From Hippea sp964442345 (lineage in GTDB: Bacteria; Campylobacterota_A; Desulfurellia; Desulfurellales; Hippeaceae), in assembly GCA_964442345.1 (NCBI GenBank), contig CAYTZD010000012.1, forward strand, positions 1 to 27,126: a stretch of DNA of 27,126 bases, given 5' to 3'. This document shows, piece after piece, positions 1-9,195 of this stretch (its first letter is position 1; the number at the start of each line of letters is the position of its first letter). Under the pieces are notes generated by a model that made no database searches, had not been told where the DNA came from, and saw nothing but the letters and a program-made list of their open reading frames with translations. Position numbers and translations under genes: made by a program.

Positions 1-726
1 AAAACAAAAGTATTTACGCAAAAGGCAGAACAAAACGAAGCCAAAACAGAAGAAGCAAAAACAAAACAGGTTTTAAATGAGAAAACCCAAACCAATAGCC
101 TTAAAAACATTCAACAAAAAGAGATAAAACCCAAAGAAGATAAAGATAACAAGCAAGAAAAGCCTATTGAAACAGCAAACACAAACCAGCAGACAGAGAC
201 AAAACCCATCATACATCAACCAACACATATACAGCCAGAAAACAATCAAAGTCAGGTCAAAGTCGAGCAAGCACCCTACCCTATGGATAAAATTATAGAA
301 CATATAGATAAACTAATTCAGCAGAAACCACCATTCACAAAGAGCATCACAATAAATCTAAACCCGCCGCAGCTGGGAGAATTAAAGATAAAGGTTAGTC
401 TTGAGAAAGACAAAAGCATAATGGCAACCATAACAGTTCACGATAAAGAGACATTCAAAACCATCTCTTCACACATAGATACGCTAAAGACATACCTTGT
501 ATCAAATGGCATAAAGGTAAACAACATAGATGTTCACAATTCGTTCAATGAGAACTTTATGAATCAGTTTAATAATAACTCTGGAGCAAATAGCGGATTT
601 TCAGGATTTAATCAACAGGAAAACTCAAATAATTACAGTTTCTCAAGCTTCTTCAACACTGAAGAACAGACAAACCAAAAAGTCAACATAAGAAGAACAG
701 ATAAAGGCCTGGATATAACCGTATAG
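1..726 (+). CDS. fliK: Flagellar hook-length control protein FliK, C-terminal part (5' end outside window)
   Basis: The reading frame is open from base 1, so the gene begins upstream of the window. The Met at 283 is an internal codon, not a start. The first ~94 visible codons encode a Lys/Gln/Glu/Thr-rich, low-complexity segment typical of the disordered export region of FliK. From about codon 95 there is a folded domain with the motif NPPQLGELKIKV (around codons 121-132), the signature of the Flg_hook C-terminal domain that switches export specificity at FlhB. A Ser/Asn/Phe-rich tail follows. FliK is exported through the flagellar type III apparatus and measures hook length. It sits 14 bases before flgD, as expected for a hook operon. 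The position next to flgD and flgE supports the call despite low sequence conservation in this family. Confidence 0.88.
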   Translation, partial: KTKVFTQKAEQNEAKTEEAKTKQVLNEKTQTNSLKNIQQKEIKPKEDKDNKQEKPIETANTNQQTETKPIIHQPTHIQPENNQSQVKVEQAPYPMDKIIEHIDKLIQQKPPFTKSITINLNPPQLGELKIKVSLEKDKSIMATITVHDKETFKTISSHIDTLKTYLVSNGIKVNNIDVHNSFNENFMNQFNNNSGANSGFSGFNQQENSNNYSFSSFFNTEEQTNQKVNIRRTDKGLDITV

Positions 727-740
727 AAAGGGAGGCAAAA

Positions 741-1415
741 ATGGATGTAGCTCAAATAGCAAACGATATGAACATAGCAGAATCGATGAGATCAGATAAG
801 GTTGAAAATCCAAAGGCAACATTAAATAAAGACGATTTTTTAAAACTGCTTGTGGCTCAACTTAGGTATCAGGACCCTTTACATCCTTTAAATAACGACC
901 AGTTCGTCCAAGAAAATACGATGTTCTCTCAACTTGAGCAGTTAATGAATATGAGTAAGTCGGTAAACTCCGTTCTAAATAGTCTCAAAAGCAATCCAAG
1001 ACAATACGCAGCAACATATCTTGGTAAATACATATCAACAGGGGAAAACAACATAAAGGTGTCAAATAGCAAGATAGACCCAATAAACTTCAATTTATCA
1101 AAAGAGGCAAAGGTCGTTATACACATCTCAAACTCAAAAGGCGAAGATATAGCAGATGTAGATTTAGGAAGGCTTCAGGTTGGATCTCACGCATACACAT
1201 GGAACGGTAAAGATAATCAAGGAAACAGTGTTCCAAACGGCATATACAGTGTAAGGATTACGGCAGAATACGACGACGGTACACAGATAACCCTATCTAA
1301 GAATATGGGAAAGGTTGTAGCCGTAAGATTTGAAGGAGACAAAACAATACTTACAACAGATAGCGGAAAAACCGTAAATCTATCAGATGTAGTAAGCGTA
1401 GCAGATGGAGGTTAA
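741..1415 (+). CDS. flgD: Flagellar hook assembly scaffold (cap) protein FlgD
   Basis: This 224-residue protein matches the usual FlgD length. Residues ~31-70 carry the conserved N-terminal FlgD block (DDFLKLLVAQLRYQDPLHP, then EN..F..QLEQL). The Ig-like/FlgD_ig region includes WNGKDNQGNSVPNGIYSVRI at about 154-173, a hallmark of the family. FlgD forms the temporary cap under which FlgE subunits polymerise, and FlgK later replaces it. A strong SD (GGGAGG, about 5 bases before ATG) fixes the start. The gene lies between fliK and the first flgE paralog with only a few bases between coding regions, so co-transcription is very likely. Confidence 0.95.
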   Translation: MDVAQIANDMNIAESMRSDKVENPKATLNKDDFLKLLVAQLRYQDPLHPLNNDQFVQENTMFSQLEQLMNMSKSVNSVLNSLKSNPRQYAATYLGKYISTGENNIKVSNSKIDPINFNLSKEAKVVIHISNSKGEDIADVDLGRLQVGSHAYTWNGKDNQGNSVPNGIYSVRITAEYDDGTQITLSKNMGKVVAVRFEGDKTILTTDSGKTVNLSDVVSVADGG

Positions 1416-1418
1416 ACC

Positions 1419-3182
1419 ATGATAAGGGCACTTTACACTTCAAGCAATGCCCTATTCGACCAACAACAAGGTGTTGACAGTATCGCCAACAACATAGCAA
1501 ACATTAATACTGTTGGATTTAAAAAGACACGGCCAACATTTGCATCACTGCTTTATCAAGAACAACAGATAGGCTTACCTGGCCAGAATCCTATGCAGAT
1601 AGGTCTTGGCTCAAAACTTGCTTCAACAGACACAGTAATGAGCGAAGGCACAATAATCACAGGAGAGAAGGATACAGATTTAGCAATAGAAGGGCGTGGT
1701 TTCTTTACGCTTTTAGATTATAAGAATCCAGAGTCTTACTTGTTTACAAGGGCTGGTGATTTCTCATTTGATGCAAACGGAGACCTGGTAAATCCAGAAG
1801 GATATAAAGTTCTCGGATGGCTTGCAGAACCATCTCAAAGCGGAACGGGTTATTACATACCAACAGATCCAACAACAGGTATGCCAACAGGCAATATAGA
1901 AGCAATAAATATTTCCGATTATCAAAATGTTTCAGCCGTTGCATCAACATACATAAGATTCAAAGCAAACTTGAATTCGTCAAGCGAAGTAGAAGAGTAT
2001 TCGCCATTACAAACATATACAGATACGACAATGAGAGTTAATTTTAATTCTGTCTTTAACAACGATGGCAAGCTGCTTAATGTTACAGACGGTGATAACT
2101 TTCAGATAAGCTTCGACGGCGGGACAACATGGCACACATACGAATACGATAGCGATGGAAATATAACGCCTACAGCCGAAGGTTTTACAACAATAGAAGA
2201 CCTAATAAATAATATACAGACAGACCTAAACAACGAAGGCATAAATGCAACTGTAAGTTTGGAAAATGGTCAGTTGACGATAAAAAACAACGGCAGCACA
2301 CAAATCAACATAAGGGTAAGGCCCACTACAGAAGATCCGACATTTCCTCATCCACAAGAAAACCAGAAACTAACCACAGTATTTGAAAATCTAAATCAGG
2401 TAATAGATCCGTCAGAAACTGCATCAACTCAACAATTAAATACAGCAACCCATATAATACATTCATTTTTCTATGATTCTACGGGTAATAAACATAAGAT
2501 AGACATAACATTCACAAGGATAGATCAAAACAGATGGTCTTATACCGTAAGTCTGCCAAATAACGAAGGGACTTTAACAAACAATACAGGCATAGTTAAC
2601 TTTGACAATAACGGTGGGCTTTCTCCAACAACCCAATCACCAACGGTTAATGTGCAGCTAAACAGCGGCGCATTGCCAAACAGTTTACTTATAAATTTCT
2701 GGAATACAGACAGCGGCCAATACGAAGGCAATCAGTTTACTGGCTTAACCCAATTCTCTATGGAATCAGACACAAGCTTTCAGACTCAAGATGGCTCACC
2801 TACAGGTCTATTAAAAAAGGTATATTTCGATCAAAATGGAACAATGATAGGAACCTATTCAAACGGAAAAAGCTATCCGTTAGCAATGCTTGCCATATCC
2901 AAATTTATGAATCCACAAGGTCTAAAAAGAGTAGGAGATACACTTTTCAAAATAACACCAAACACAGATTCAGCAGATGTTATATCTTCAAAAGGATATA
3001 TAGGTGCAGCAAACAAAGAAGGTAGAGGAAAAATCCTATCAAGGCATTTAGAATCAAGCAATGTAGATTTAGGAGAAGCCTTTGTAAACCTAATCGAATA
3101 TCAAAGGGGGTTTGAAGCCACATCAAAGGGTGTAACAACAGCCGATCAGATGCTTCAAACCGCTATTCAGTTAAAAAGATAA
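1419..3182 (+). CDS. FlgE/FlgG-family hook-basal body protein (first FlgE paralog)
   Basis: This 587-residue axial protein has a conserved N-terminal rod/hook block (NNIANINTVGFKKTRP) and a conserved C-terminal D0 helix (SSNVDLGEAFVNLIEYQRGF..). The first residues (MIRALYTSSNAL, LLYQ) look more like the distal rod protein FlgG. The long middle region has a FlaE-type domain (around 350-440) and a hook-IN-like segment (IEDLINNI..), like FlgE. It follows flgD after 3 bases with a GGAGG SD. From memory, Helicobacter pylori has a similar ~600-residue FlgE homologue next to flgD, separate from its ~718-residue true hook protein; this gene fits that second-copy type. It could be a minor hook component, a rod-hook junction protein or an alternative hook protein. 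The exact role is not evident from sequence. Confidence 0.8.
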   Translation: MIRALYTSSNALFDQQQGVDSIANNIANINTVGFKKTRPTFASLLYQEQQIGLPGQNPMQIGLGSKLASTDTVMSEGTIITGEKDTDLAIEGRGFFTLLDYKNPESYLFTRAGDFSFDANGDLVNPEGYKVLGWLAEPSQSGTGYYIPTDPTTGMPTGNIEAINISDYQNVSAVASTYIRFKANLNSSSEVEEYSPLQTYTDTTMRVNFNSVFNNDGKLLNVTDGDNFQISFDGGTTWHTYEYDSDGNITPTAEGFTTIEDLINNIQTDLNNEGINATVSLENGQLTIKNNGSTQINIRVRPTTEDPTFPHPQENQKLTTVFENLNQVIDPSETASTQQLNTATHIIHSFFYDSTGNKHKIDITFTRIDQNRWSYTVSLPNNEGTLTNNTGIVNFDNNGGLSPTTQSPTVNVQLNSGALPNSLLINFWNTDSGQYEGNQFTGLTQFSMESDTSFQTQDGSPTGLLKKVYFDQNGTMIGTYSNGKSYPLAMLAISKFMNPQGLKRVGDTLFKITPNTDSADVISSKGYIGAANKEGRGKILSRHLESSNVDLGEAFVNLIEYQRGFEATSKGVTTADQMLQTAIQLKR

Positions 3183-3197
3183 TAGGAGGTAAAAACC

Positions 3198-5357
3198 ATG
3201 CTTAGATCACTATGGAGCGGTGTTTCAGGATTAAAGTCAGAGCAGGAAGGTATGGATGTTGTTGGTAACAATGTTGCAAATGTTAACACTATAGGATTTA
3301 AAAAGGGAAGAATAAATTTTGTTGATGTCTTAAGCCAAACCATGTCTGCAGCAACAGGTCCAGAAGGCAACATAGGTGGCAAGAATGCAACACAGATAGG
3401 ATTGGGTGTTACCGTTGCAGTTGTTGATAACATATTCTCTCAAGGTAGTCTTCAGGCAACAAGCAAGATAACAGACCTTGCTATTCAGGGAGATGGTTTT
3501 TTTATAGTCAGTGACGATGGTGGCAAAACATACAGATACACAAGAGCTGGTGATTTCTCCTTTGATGCAAACGGTAATCTTGTAAACCCAGAAGGGTTCA
3601 TAGTTCAGGGATGGATGGCAAATGACGAGACACATAAAATCAACACAGCAGCAAGTATTGAAAATATCGTCGTTCCGCAAGATAAGACTGTACCAGCTGG
3701 AATTACACGAAATATAACAATAAAAGCCAACCTAAACGGTGGAGACAAGATAGAAGAGATGTCGCCAGCACATGGTCTGGTTGACGAAAACAATAAAAGT
3801 GTCGAACCCGACGATATGGCAGTTTTATTTGATGTAAATGGAGAAGCTATAAATCTTGGGAAAACCATAGCAGACTTTGCAGGCAGCTCAACCACTTTTT
3901 CAAAAATTTACGATATCGACGGGAATCAAATTCAGCTTGCAAGTAATGCCAAAATATCAATGGATATAACCTACAACGGCATAACATCGACGGCTATTGT
4001 AAGCAAAGGACAATTTAATACATTCGGTAGTTTTGCAACAGAATTAAAGAACGCTATAAACACTGCTATAGGTCAAAATATAGCAAGCATATCAGTAACA
4101 GATGACGGGGAATTAAAACTTATAGACATAGGAACAAGCACCATAACTATAGCAAATATAAACACTATCGGTGATCTCAACAGCTATTTTAAACATGCTT
4201 TAATAAACCTTCAAGATGGTGAAGGGAGAAGTGCAAAGATAGAACCTGGAAAGTCCAGAACAACCTTGCCACTACTTGAAACTCCTGGAGATGTCCTTGC
4301 AATGAGCTTTGATGATGGCGCAAACTACAACGCATACAGGTATGTCCAATCTGATACAGGAAACGATAAAAACGATTTTCATACCATAGAAGACCTAAGG
4401 GCTGAAATAGAAAACGACATAGTAAATGGCGGCAACGGTGAAGCATGGGCGGATTCTACCACCCAAAACTTACAGTGGGTATCTGTTGACCCTAAAACAG
4501 GCGAAATAGTTATAGAGAATCATGACACCGACAATCATGTTATAGGTGCAGTCTATTCAAACAATTTAAAGTTTGCCACAATCATGGGAACTCTCTCGGG
4601 TCTTGTAAATTCAGGCTCAAAAGTAACATCTCAGCCGTTTGAAGCAGCAGTCCATGTAACATCAATAGATGTTTACGACTCTCTTGGAAATAAACACACA
4701 GTAACATTTACTTTTAGGAAAAAATCTTACGATCCTGTAACAAAACATACCACATGGAGTTGGACAGCAACTGTACCATCACCAGGTGAAGTATCTAACG
4801 ACAATGGAACAATACAGTTTGATCAAACAGGTAAGCTGGTTTACCTATCAAGCCCACTTGCCATAACAGTTGATTGGAAAAACGGAACAGCATCTCAAGT
4901 TATAAACTTAGACTTCGGCGACATTGGAACATTTAATGGTTTAACCCAATTCTCACTGCCATCCCAGACAACAGCCCAGACACAGGATGGTTATCCAGGC
5001 GGAAGCCTGCAGAGAATTATGATAAATCAGGATGGTGTTATCATAGGTATATTCTCAAACGGAAAATCTTACCCATTGGCTCAGATAGCTTTGGCAAAGT
5101 TCGCAAACAACGAAGGATTAATGAAAGAAGGTGGCTCAATGTATTCAGAAACGGCAAACTCTGGTGCTCCACTTATTGGAACAGCAGGCACAGGCGGAAG
5201 AGGAACCTTCGCACCAAGCCATCTTGAGATGAGTAATGTCGATTTAGCAGAAGAATTTACAAATATGATAATATATCAAAGGGCATTTCAGGCAAATTCA
5301 AGAAGCATCACAACATCAGACCAGATGATTCAGGAACTTCTCAATCTCAAGCGTTAA
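3198..5357 (+). CDS. flgE: Flagellar hook protein FlgE
   Basis: This 719-residue protein begins MLRSLWSGVSGL and continues GNNVANVNTIGFKKGR, closely resembling epsilonproteobacterial FlgE N-termini; the length also matches their ~700-850-residue hook proteins. It has an N-terminal D0/D1 part with TRAGDFSFDANGNLVNPEGF (~115-134), a long variable outer region, a FlaE-like domain from about 490 to 590, and a C-terminal D0 helix with SNVDLAEEFTNMIIYQRAFQ. FlgE subunits are exported through the flagellar secretion system and form the curved universal joint. The GGAGG SD is well placed. The gene is paralogous to its immediate upstream neighbour. Its last 11 bases overlap the 3' end of the convergent amidohydrolase gene. 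No cysteine was seen. Confidence 0.93.
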   Translation: MLRSLWSGVSGLKSEQEGMDVVGNNVANVNTIGFKKGRINFVDVLSQTMSAATGPEGNIGGKNATQIGLGVTVAVVDNIFSQGSLQATSKITDLAIQGDGFFIVSDDGGKTYRYTRAGDFSFDANGNLVNPEGFIVQGWMANDETHKINTAASIENIVVPQDKTVPAGITRNITIKANLNGGDKIEEMSPAHGLVDENNKSVEPDDMAVLFDVNGEAINLGKTIADFAGSSTTFSKIYDIDGNQIQLASNAKISMDITYNGITSTAIVSKGQFNTFGSFATELKNAINTAIGQNIASISVTDDGELKLIDIGTSTITIANINTIGDLNSYFKHALINLQDGEGRSAKIEPGKSRTTLPLLETPGDVLAMSFDDGANYNAYRYVQSDTGNDKNDFHTIEDLRAEIENDIVNGGNGEAWADSTTQNLQWVSVDPKTGEIVIENHDTDNHVIGAVYSNNLKFATIMGTLSGLVNSGSKVTSQPFEAAVHVTSIDVYDSLGNKHTVTFTFRKKSYDPVTKHTTWSWTATVPSPGEVSNDNGTIQFDQTGKLVYLSSPLAITVDWKNGTASQVINLDFGDIGTFNGLTQFSLPSQTTAQTQDGYPGGSLQRIMINQDGVIIGIFSNGKSYPLAQIALAKFANNEGLMKEGGSMYSETANSGAPLIGTAGTGGRGTFAPSHLEMSNVDLAEEFTNMIIYQRAFQANSRSITTSDQMIQELLNLKR

Positions 5358-6507
5358 TTATAAGGGGGTCTTCCCCCTTCTCTTCTAAAATGTAGATAAG
5401 CGGTGAATATATACTTGAAGGTATAAAAAATGGTCTGCACGAATAGCCTTTAAAAAATCCCCATTTTGTATTTAATGCCTTTGCACCACCAGATATAGCC
5501 CATTTGAAAATCTTCTCAGCTTCAATAAGCGGAAAAGCCTTATGGGCAAATCTTAACTCTTCCAAAAAATTCAGATTATCGTTGCTTGCAAGACTATCCG
5601 TCCCAAATGCCACATTCACGCCACTTGCACAAATCTTATAAACATCGGGCAGTTTAGAAGATATAAAATCATTACTCCTTAAACAGAGACAGACAGTCCC
5701 TTTAAGCTCTTTTATCTTTTCTATATCTTTATCTGTAGCTTCAACGCAGTGAACAAATATTGCGTTTCTCTTTAGACACGAAGTATTCTTTAGAAAATCC
5801 CATACATCATCAAAGTAAAACCTATCAGACACAAGACCGATACTTTCAAGAAAATCAAATAACTTTCCACTGTTTCTTAAAAACTGATTCTCAAATCTAC
5901 TCTCAAGTAAATGAACGGTAAATGGAGTATGATCTAAAGAACAGATAAATTCAGCCAGACATGGATGCGTTGAATATACAGCATGCAAAACAACAGACAC
6001 ACGAACGCTCTTTGCCGTTAATCTCTCTTTTTTTAGTTTTTCAACAACACTGCAAGCCTTTTTTTTATTTAAAGAGTAATTCTCATAAAAAACGACCGAC
6101 TGCGGCATGTATTTATCAAGGTATTCAACACTCAAAAGCGTGTTTGATATATCACCAACAAGGCCAACACCGCTTTTTAGAAGTTCATCTATCCCGTTCT
6201 TTATTGAATCTTTAATTACATCTTCATCTTCAAGCTTTGATCCCATTATACTCTTTAGCCATTCAACAAAACCCTTTGATCTAACCGTTTTACCCTTTAG
6301 ATAGCCCAATTCAAGATGAACATGGGTGTTAACAAAACCAGGAAAAAGAACCCCACCAGAAAACTCTTCAATCTTCACTTCAGGGTAAGCCTTTTTTATG
6401 ATCTTAAAACCATCTATATCAACAACAACACCGTTATCTACAACTACAGCTTTATCCTTAAGGAGTCTTTCTCCGTCAAACAGGTAATCAGACAACAAAA
6501 TCTTCAT
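5347..6507 (-). CDS. Metal-dependent amidohydrolase, possible 6-aminodeoxyfutalosine deaminase
   Basis: This 386-residue protein belongs to the amidohydrolase superfamily (chlorohydrolase/deaminase branch). Visible metal- and substrate-site motifs are HVHLE at residues 62-66, a second His-rich segment HAVYSTH at 175-181, VHLLES with H199 and E202, VHC with H253, and FGTDSLASN with D304. This set fits a zinc or iron deaminase of purine-type or futalosine-type substrates. In Campylobacterota a related family deaminates 6-aminodeoxyfutalosine in the futalosine route to menaquinone; assignment here is by resemblance only. It is the last gene of the long minus-strand run, overlaps the MATE gene by 20 bases, and has an AAGGA SD. 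Alternatives are guanine or S-adenosylhomocysteine deaminase-like enzymes. Confidence 0.7.
   Translation of the reverse strand: MKILLSDYLFDGERLLKDKAVVVDNGVVVDIDGFKIIKKAYPEVKIEEFSGGVLFPGFVNTHVHLELGYLKGKTVRSKGFVEWLKSIMGSKLEDEDVIKDSIKNGIDELLKSGVGLVGDISNTLLSVEYLDKYMPQSVVFYENYSLNKKKACSVVEKLKKERLTAKSVRVSVVLHAVYSTHPCLAEFICSLDHTPFTVHLLESRFENQFLRNSGKLFDFLESIGLVSDRFYFDDVWDFLKNTSCLKRNAIFVHCVEATDKDIEKIKELKGTVCLCLRSNDFISSKLPDVYKICASGVNVAFGTDSLASNDNLNFLEELRFAHKAFPLIEAEKIFKWAISGGAKALNTKWGFFKGYSCRPFFIPSSIYSPLIYILEEKGEDPLIINA
5362..5379 (+). terminator. Candidate terminator hairpin of the fliK-flgD-flgE operon
   Basis: A perfect 7-bp inverted repeat, AAGGGGG-TCTT-CCCCCTT, begins four bases after the flgE stop codon. 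The stem is strong, but the following tract (CTCTTCTAAAA) is only modestly T-rich, so intrinsic termination is plausible and not certain. It lies wholly inside the last codons of the convergent amidohydrolase gene. Confidence 0.5.
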
Positions 6508-7819
6508 TTCTAATCCTTTTAAGATTAAAGATTAAAATAGACACATTAGCCAAAAAAGATGTAAAGTTTGATATAGCAATTGCAGACCAGATACCGTTAA
6601 GACCGTAAATCTTCTGCAACAGATAGGCAAGCGGTAGCATAAAAAACCATAAGTTTATAAGGTTAACCATACTTGGCCTTTTCGTATCATGTAAAGCCAT
6701 AGAAGACCTTGCAGAGATAGTCGATGCAACAACAAATGGATAACTGATAAAATAAAAGAACATCACATCTTCAGCTATTTTTCTAACATAACCATCATCA
6801 ACAAACAAGGAGAGCAACGGCTGCCTTAAAACATATACCAAAATATCAAGACTGCCAACAAGCAATACACCAAAGAGAATAACGGATAATGCCCCCTTTT
6901 TTACTCTATCGTACTGTTTGGCTCCATAGTTCTGACCAACAATTACAAACGAAGTATTTGCAAGTCCAAAAACAATAAACAGAAGTATCTGATACACCCT
7001 TATAACAACAGAATAGCTTGAGACGGCTTCTTCAGATAGCATGCTAACAAACTTCACCAAAACAAGCATACTACCTATTCTATACAAAAGATGCAAAGAT
7101 GCAAAGACACCCTTTTTTACAACCTTCTTCACTATTTTTAACTTCATCTTGATTCTAACATAAAAACCATTCTTTAGAAGATTAAACAGCTGAATAGCTA
7201 TACCAATCACAACCGATACAATCGTTGAAAGTGCAGCACCCTTCATACCCATTTTAAAATAAAATATAAACAACGGATCCAGAATAACATTCAATAAATT
7301 GCTTAAAATCATTATACCAAGAACAACAGACGGCAAAGAGATAGCCCTTAAAGCAGAATTATTGAGATTAAACACAAAGTTAAAAACAAAACCCACGCTT
7401 GCGACAGATAAATATTGATAGGCATACGATGCGGTTAAGCCTTTAAGCCCAACGATGTTTATTATTTTAGAAAGAAAAAGATAGAATACAAAGCTTAACA
7501 ACAAACCCAAAATAGCCACAAAAACCAGCACATTGGAATAGAAAAAGGCAGCCTGTGAAAACTTTTTTGCACCCCAAAATGAAGCGATATATATGCCTGT
7601 TGCGGTTGATACACCAATAGAGATAGAAAACAGAAGCATGATAGTTAAACTTGAACTTACAAGCGCACCGATTGCCTGATAAGCAATTCGCGATACAAAA
7701 TACATATCAACAAGATTGAATACATTTTGGGCGACCATCTCCAATATCATCGGTATGGATAGAAAGATAATGCTTTTGAAGATAGGGTCTTTTGTGGGAT
7801 CAACCCTTTTAAAAAGCAT
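6488..7819 (-). CDS. MATE-family multidrug/Na+-coupled efflux transporter
   Basis: This 443-residue, strongly hydrophobic protein has about 12 predicted membrane segments in two similar halves, the usual MATE size and fold. Family features are an early segment ending in NLVDMYFVSRI (MATE proteins usually show D.., F.g), GAKQYDRVKKGA after the first half of the C-terminal bundle (compare GA.. ...a), and GQNYGAKQ in the middle. MATE proteins export cationic drugs or metabolites using a Na+ or H+ gradient across the inner membrane. The gene starts 5 bases after the M23 peptidase gene and overlaps the amidohydrolase, so it is translated from the same mRNA. No clear SD precedes the start. The substrate cannot be told from sequence. 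Confidence 0.9.
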   Translation of the reverse strand: MLFKRVDPTKDPIFKSIIFLSIPMILEMVAQNVFNLVDMYFVSRIAYQAIGALVSSSLTIMLLFSISIGVSTATGIYIASFWGAKKFSQAAFFYSNVLVFVAILGLLLSFVFYLFLSKIINIVGLKGLTASYAYQYLSVASVGFVFNFVFNLNNSALRAISLPSVVLGIMILSNLLNVILDPLFIFYFKMGMKGAALSTIVSVVIGIAIQLFNLLKNGFYVRIKMKLKIVKKVVKKGVFASLHLLYRIGSMLVLVKFVSMLSEEAVSSYSVVIRVYQILLFIVFGLANTSFVIVGQNYGAKQYDRVKKGALSVILFGVLLVGSLDILVYVLRQPLLSLFVDDGYVRKIAEDVMFFYFISYPFVVASTISARSSMALHDTKRPSMVNLINLWFFMLPLAYLLQKIYGLNGIWSAIAISNFTSFLANVSILIFNLKRIRNEDFVV

Positions 7820-7824
7820 CTAAA

Positions 7825-9195
7825 TTACTGTCTTATAAGCGATAGACGGGTCTTTGATTCGTCAATCACACCCAATATATGCGTTTTTATCCAGCGATAA
7901 TCCCACCACTCTATTGGATTTACATAATATCCATTGACAAGGACATCAAAATGTAGATGGTCTCCACCTGCAAGACCCGTTGTGTCTGTAATTGCTATAA
8001 TCTGATTTCTTCTTACAAATTCACCCTTTTTGACAAGAAAACTTTGAAGATGACCATAAAGTGTAAAAACACCCATTCCGTGATCTATGATTATCGTATT
8101 GCCATAAACACCCAGATAGCCTTCAAAAACGACGATACCAGAGTTTGCGGCATTAACCTTTGCATTCCTTACGCTTGCAAGGTCATAGCCCTTATGATAT
8201 TTAACATCAACACGCTTGCCTTTGTAATAATACAACCTTTTATCATTAAAAGTTGCCGTAACCTTTGAGTTTTTAAGTTGAGAAAATCTACCCTTCCACA
8301 AAATTTTATTAGCAGAATGAGAGCATATCTCTCTTATTTTTTTGGTATTATTTGCTCTAACAACATCGTTAACATACAAAAAATCAGACAACAAATTCTC
8401 CTTTAGCGGCAAACCTTCTCTCTGAAGAACAACAAACACCTTATCCCTGATAAACGCATCTGTTATATTTATCCTGCTAACCTTCTGTTTTGAAGAGTTA
8501 TAGTAAACAGGTATATGGACAGTGGCAATGTTGCCTGCCATATCTTCTGCATAGATATCTGTTGAATAATCCTTAAGTTTCGATAGCGGATAGGTGAAAA
8601 AAGCCATATAGACATGCTTATTGCCAAAAATATTCTCTGCAGGATAAGCCTTAAACCTTTCTAACTTGCCATCATGCCTGACACCTAAGAACACATCTTT
8701 TAGATCTTTATCCTTTGCATAGAACACAGCTAAAGCAGTTCCGCCTATTCTAATTCTTCCAGTTCCACTCAAAAGTATAACCTGCGGCGGTGTTGAATCA
8801 ACAACAACGGGAAAACTGACAACCTTTTCAAAACCGTTAAAATAGTTATTCTTACTGTAATCTTTGACAACAACAACAAATGTTGCACTGCCTTCTGGAA
8901 TAGCCTTGTTTGTTTTAAAATTTAGGTCAAACTCCTTGACAAAATTATCTGAGAACTCCTTTTTTGCAAGGGTTATAGTCGTATTCATGGCAACAAGCTT
9001 AACTTCTATGCTTCTGATGCCTGCATTTTTATCAGAAACATGGATCTTTATCTCTTTATTTGCAGAAAAGTAATCCTTTGGACTATAAACAGTTATAGAT
9101 ATGCTATTCTTTTTTATTAAAGGCGTATATTGATAGATAAAATAACCCAACGCAATAAGAAATATAAGAAGACCAAGAACCCTTCCTTTACGCAT
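7825..9195 (-). CDS. M23-family (LytM-type) zinc metallopeptidase with Ig-like N-terminal domains
   Basis: This 456-residue protein has one N-terminal membrane segment (about 7-25), so the rest is probably periplasmic. Two Ig-like/beta-sandwich stretches follow (~30-130 and ~132-235, the second opening with DSTPP), then a linker. The C-terminal M23 domain has all expected zinc and catalytic residues: H334 and D338 in HKGYD, H382 in YGHL, and H413 and H415 in DHLHFD. Such enzymes cut peptidoglycan cross-links, so a cell-wall remodelling role is likely, though no substrate is known. The start is supported by a GGAGG SD, and the gene overlaps the cvpA-like gene by 8 bases. Confidence 0.9.
   Translation of the reverse strand: MRKGRVLGLLIFLIALGYFIYQYTPLIKKNSISITVYSPKDYFSANKEIKIHVSDKNAGIRSIEVKLVAMNTTITLAKKEFSDNFVKEFDLNFKTNKAIPEGSATFVVVVKDYSKNNYFNGFEKVVSFPVVVDSTPPQVILLSGTGRIRIGGTALAVFYAKDKDLKDVFLGVRHDGKLERFKAYPAENIFGNKHVYMAFFTYPLSKLKDYSTDIYAEDMAGNIATVHIPVYYNSSKQKVSRINITDAFIRDKVFVVLQREGLPLKENLLSDFLYVNDVVRANNTKKIREICSHSANKILWKGRFSQLKNSKVTATFNDKRLYYYKGKRVDVKYHKGYDLASVRNAKVNAANSGIVVFEGYLGVYGNTIIIDHGMGVFTLYGHLQSFLVKKGEFVRRNQIIAITDTTGLAGGDHLHFDVLVNGYYVNPIEWWDYRWIKTHILGVIDESKTRLSLIRQ

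Noticed and set aside
283..726. FliK beginning at the Met at 283
   Set aside because: The same frame is open back to base 1 with FliK-like low-complexity composition, and no SD precedes 283; this is the 3' part of a gene that starts outside the window.
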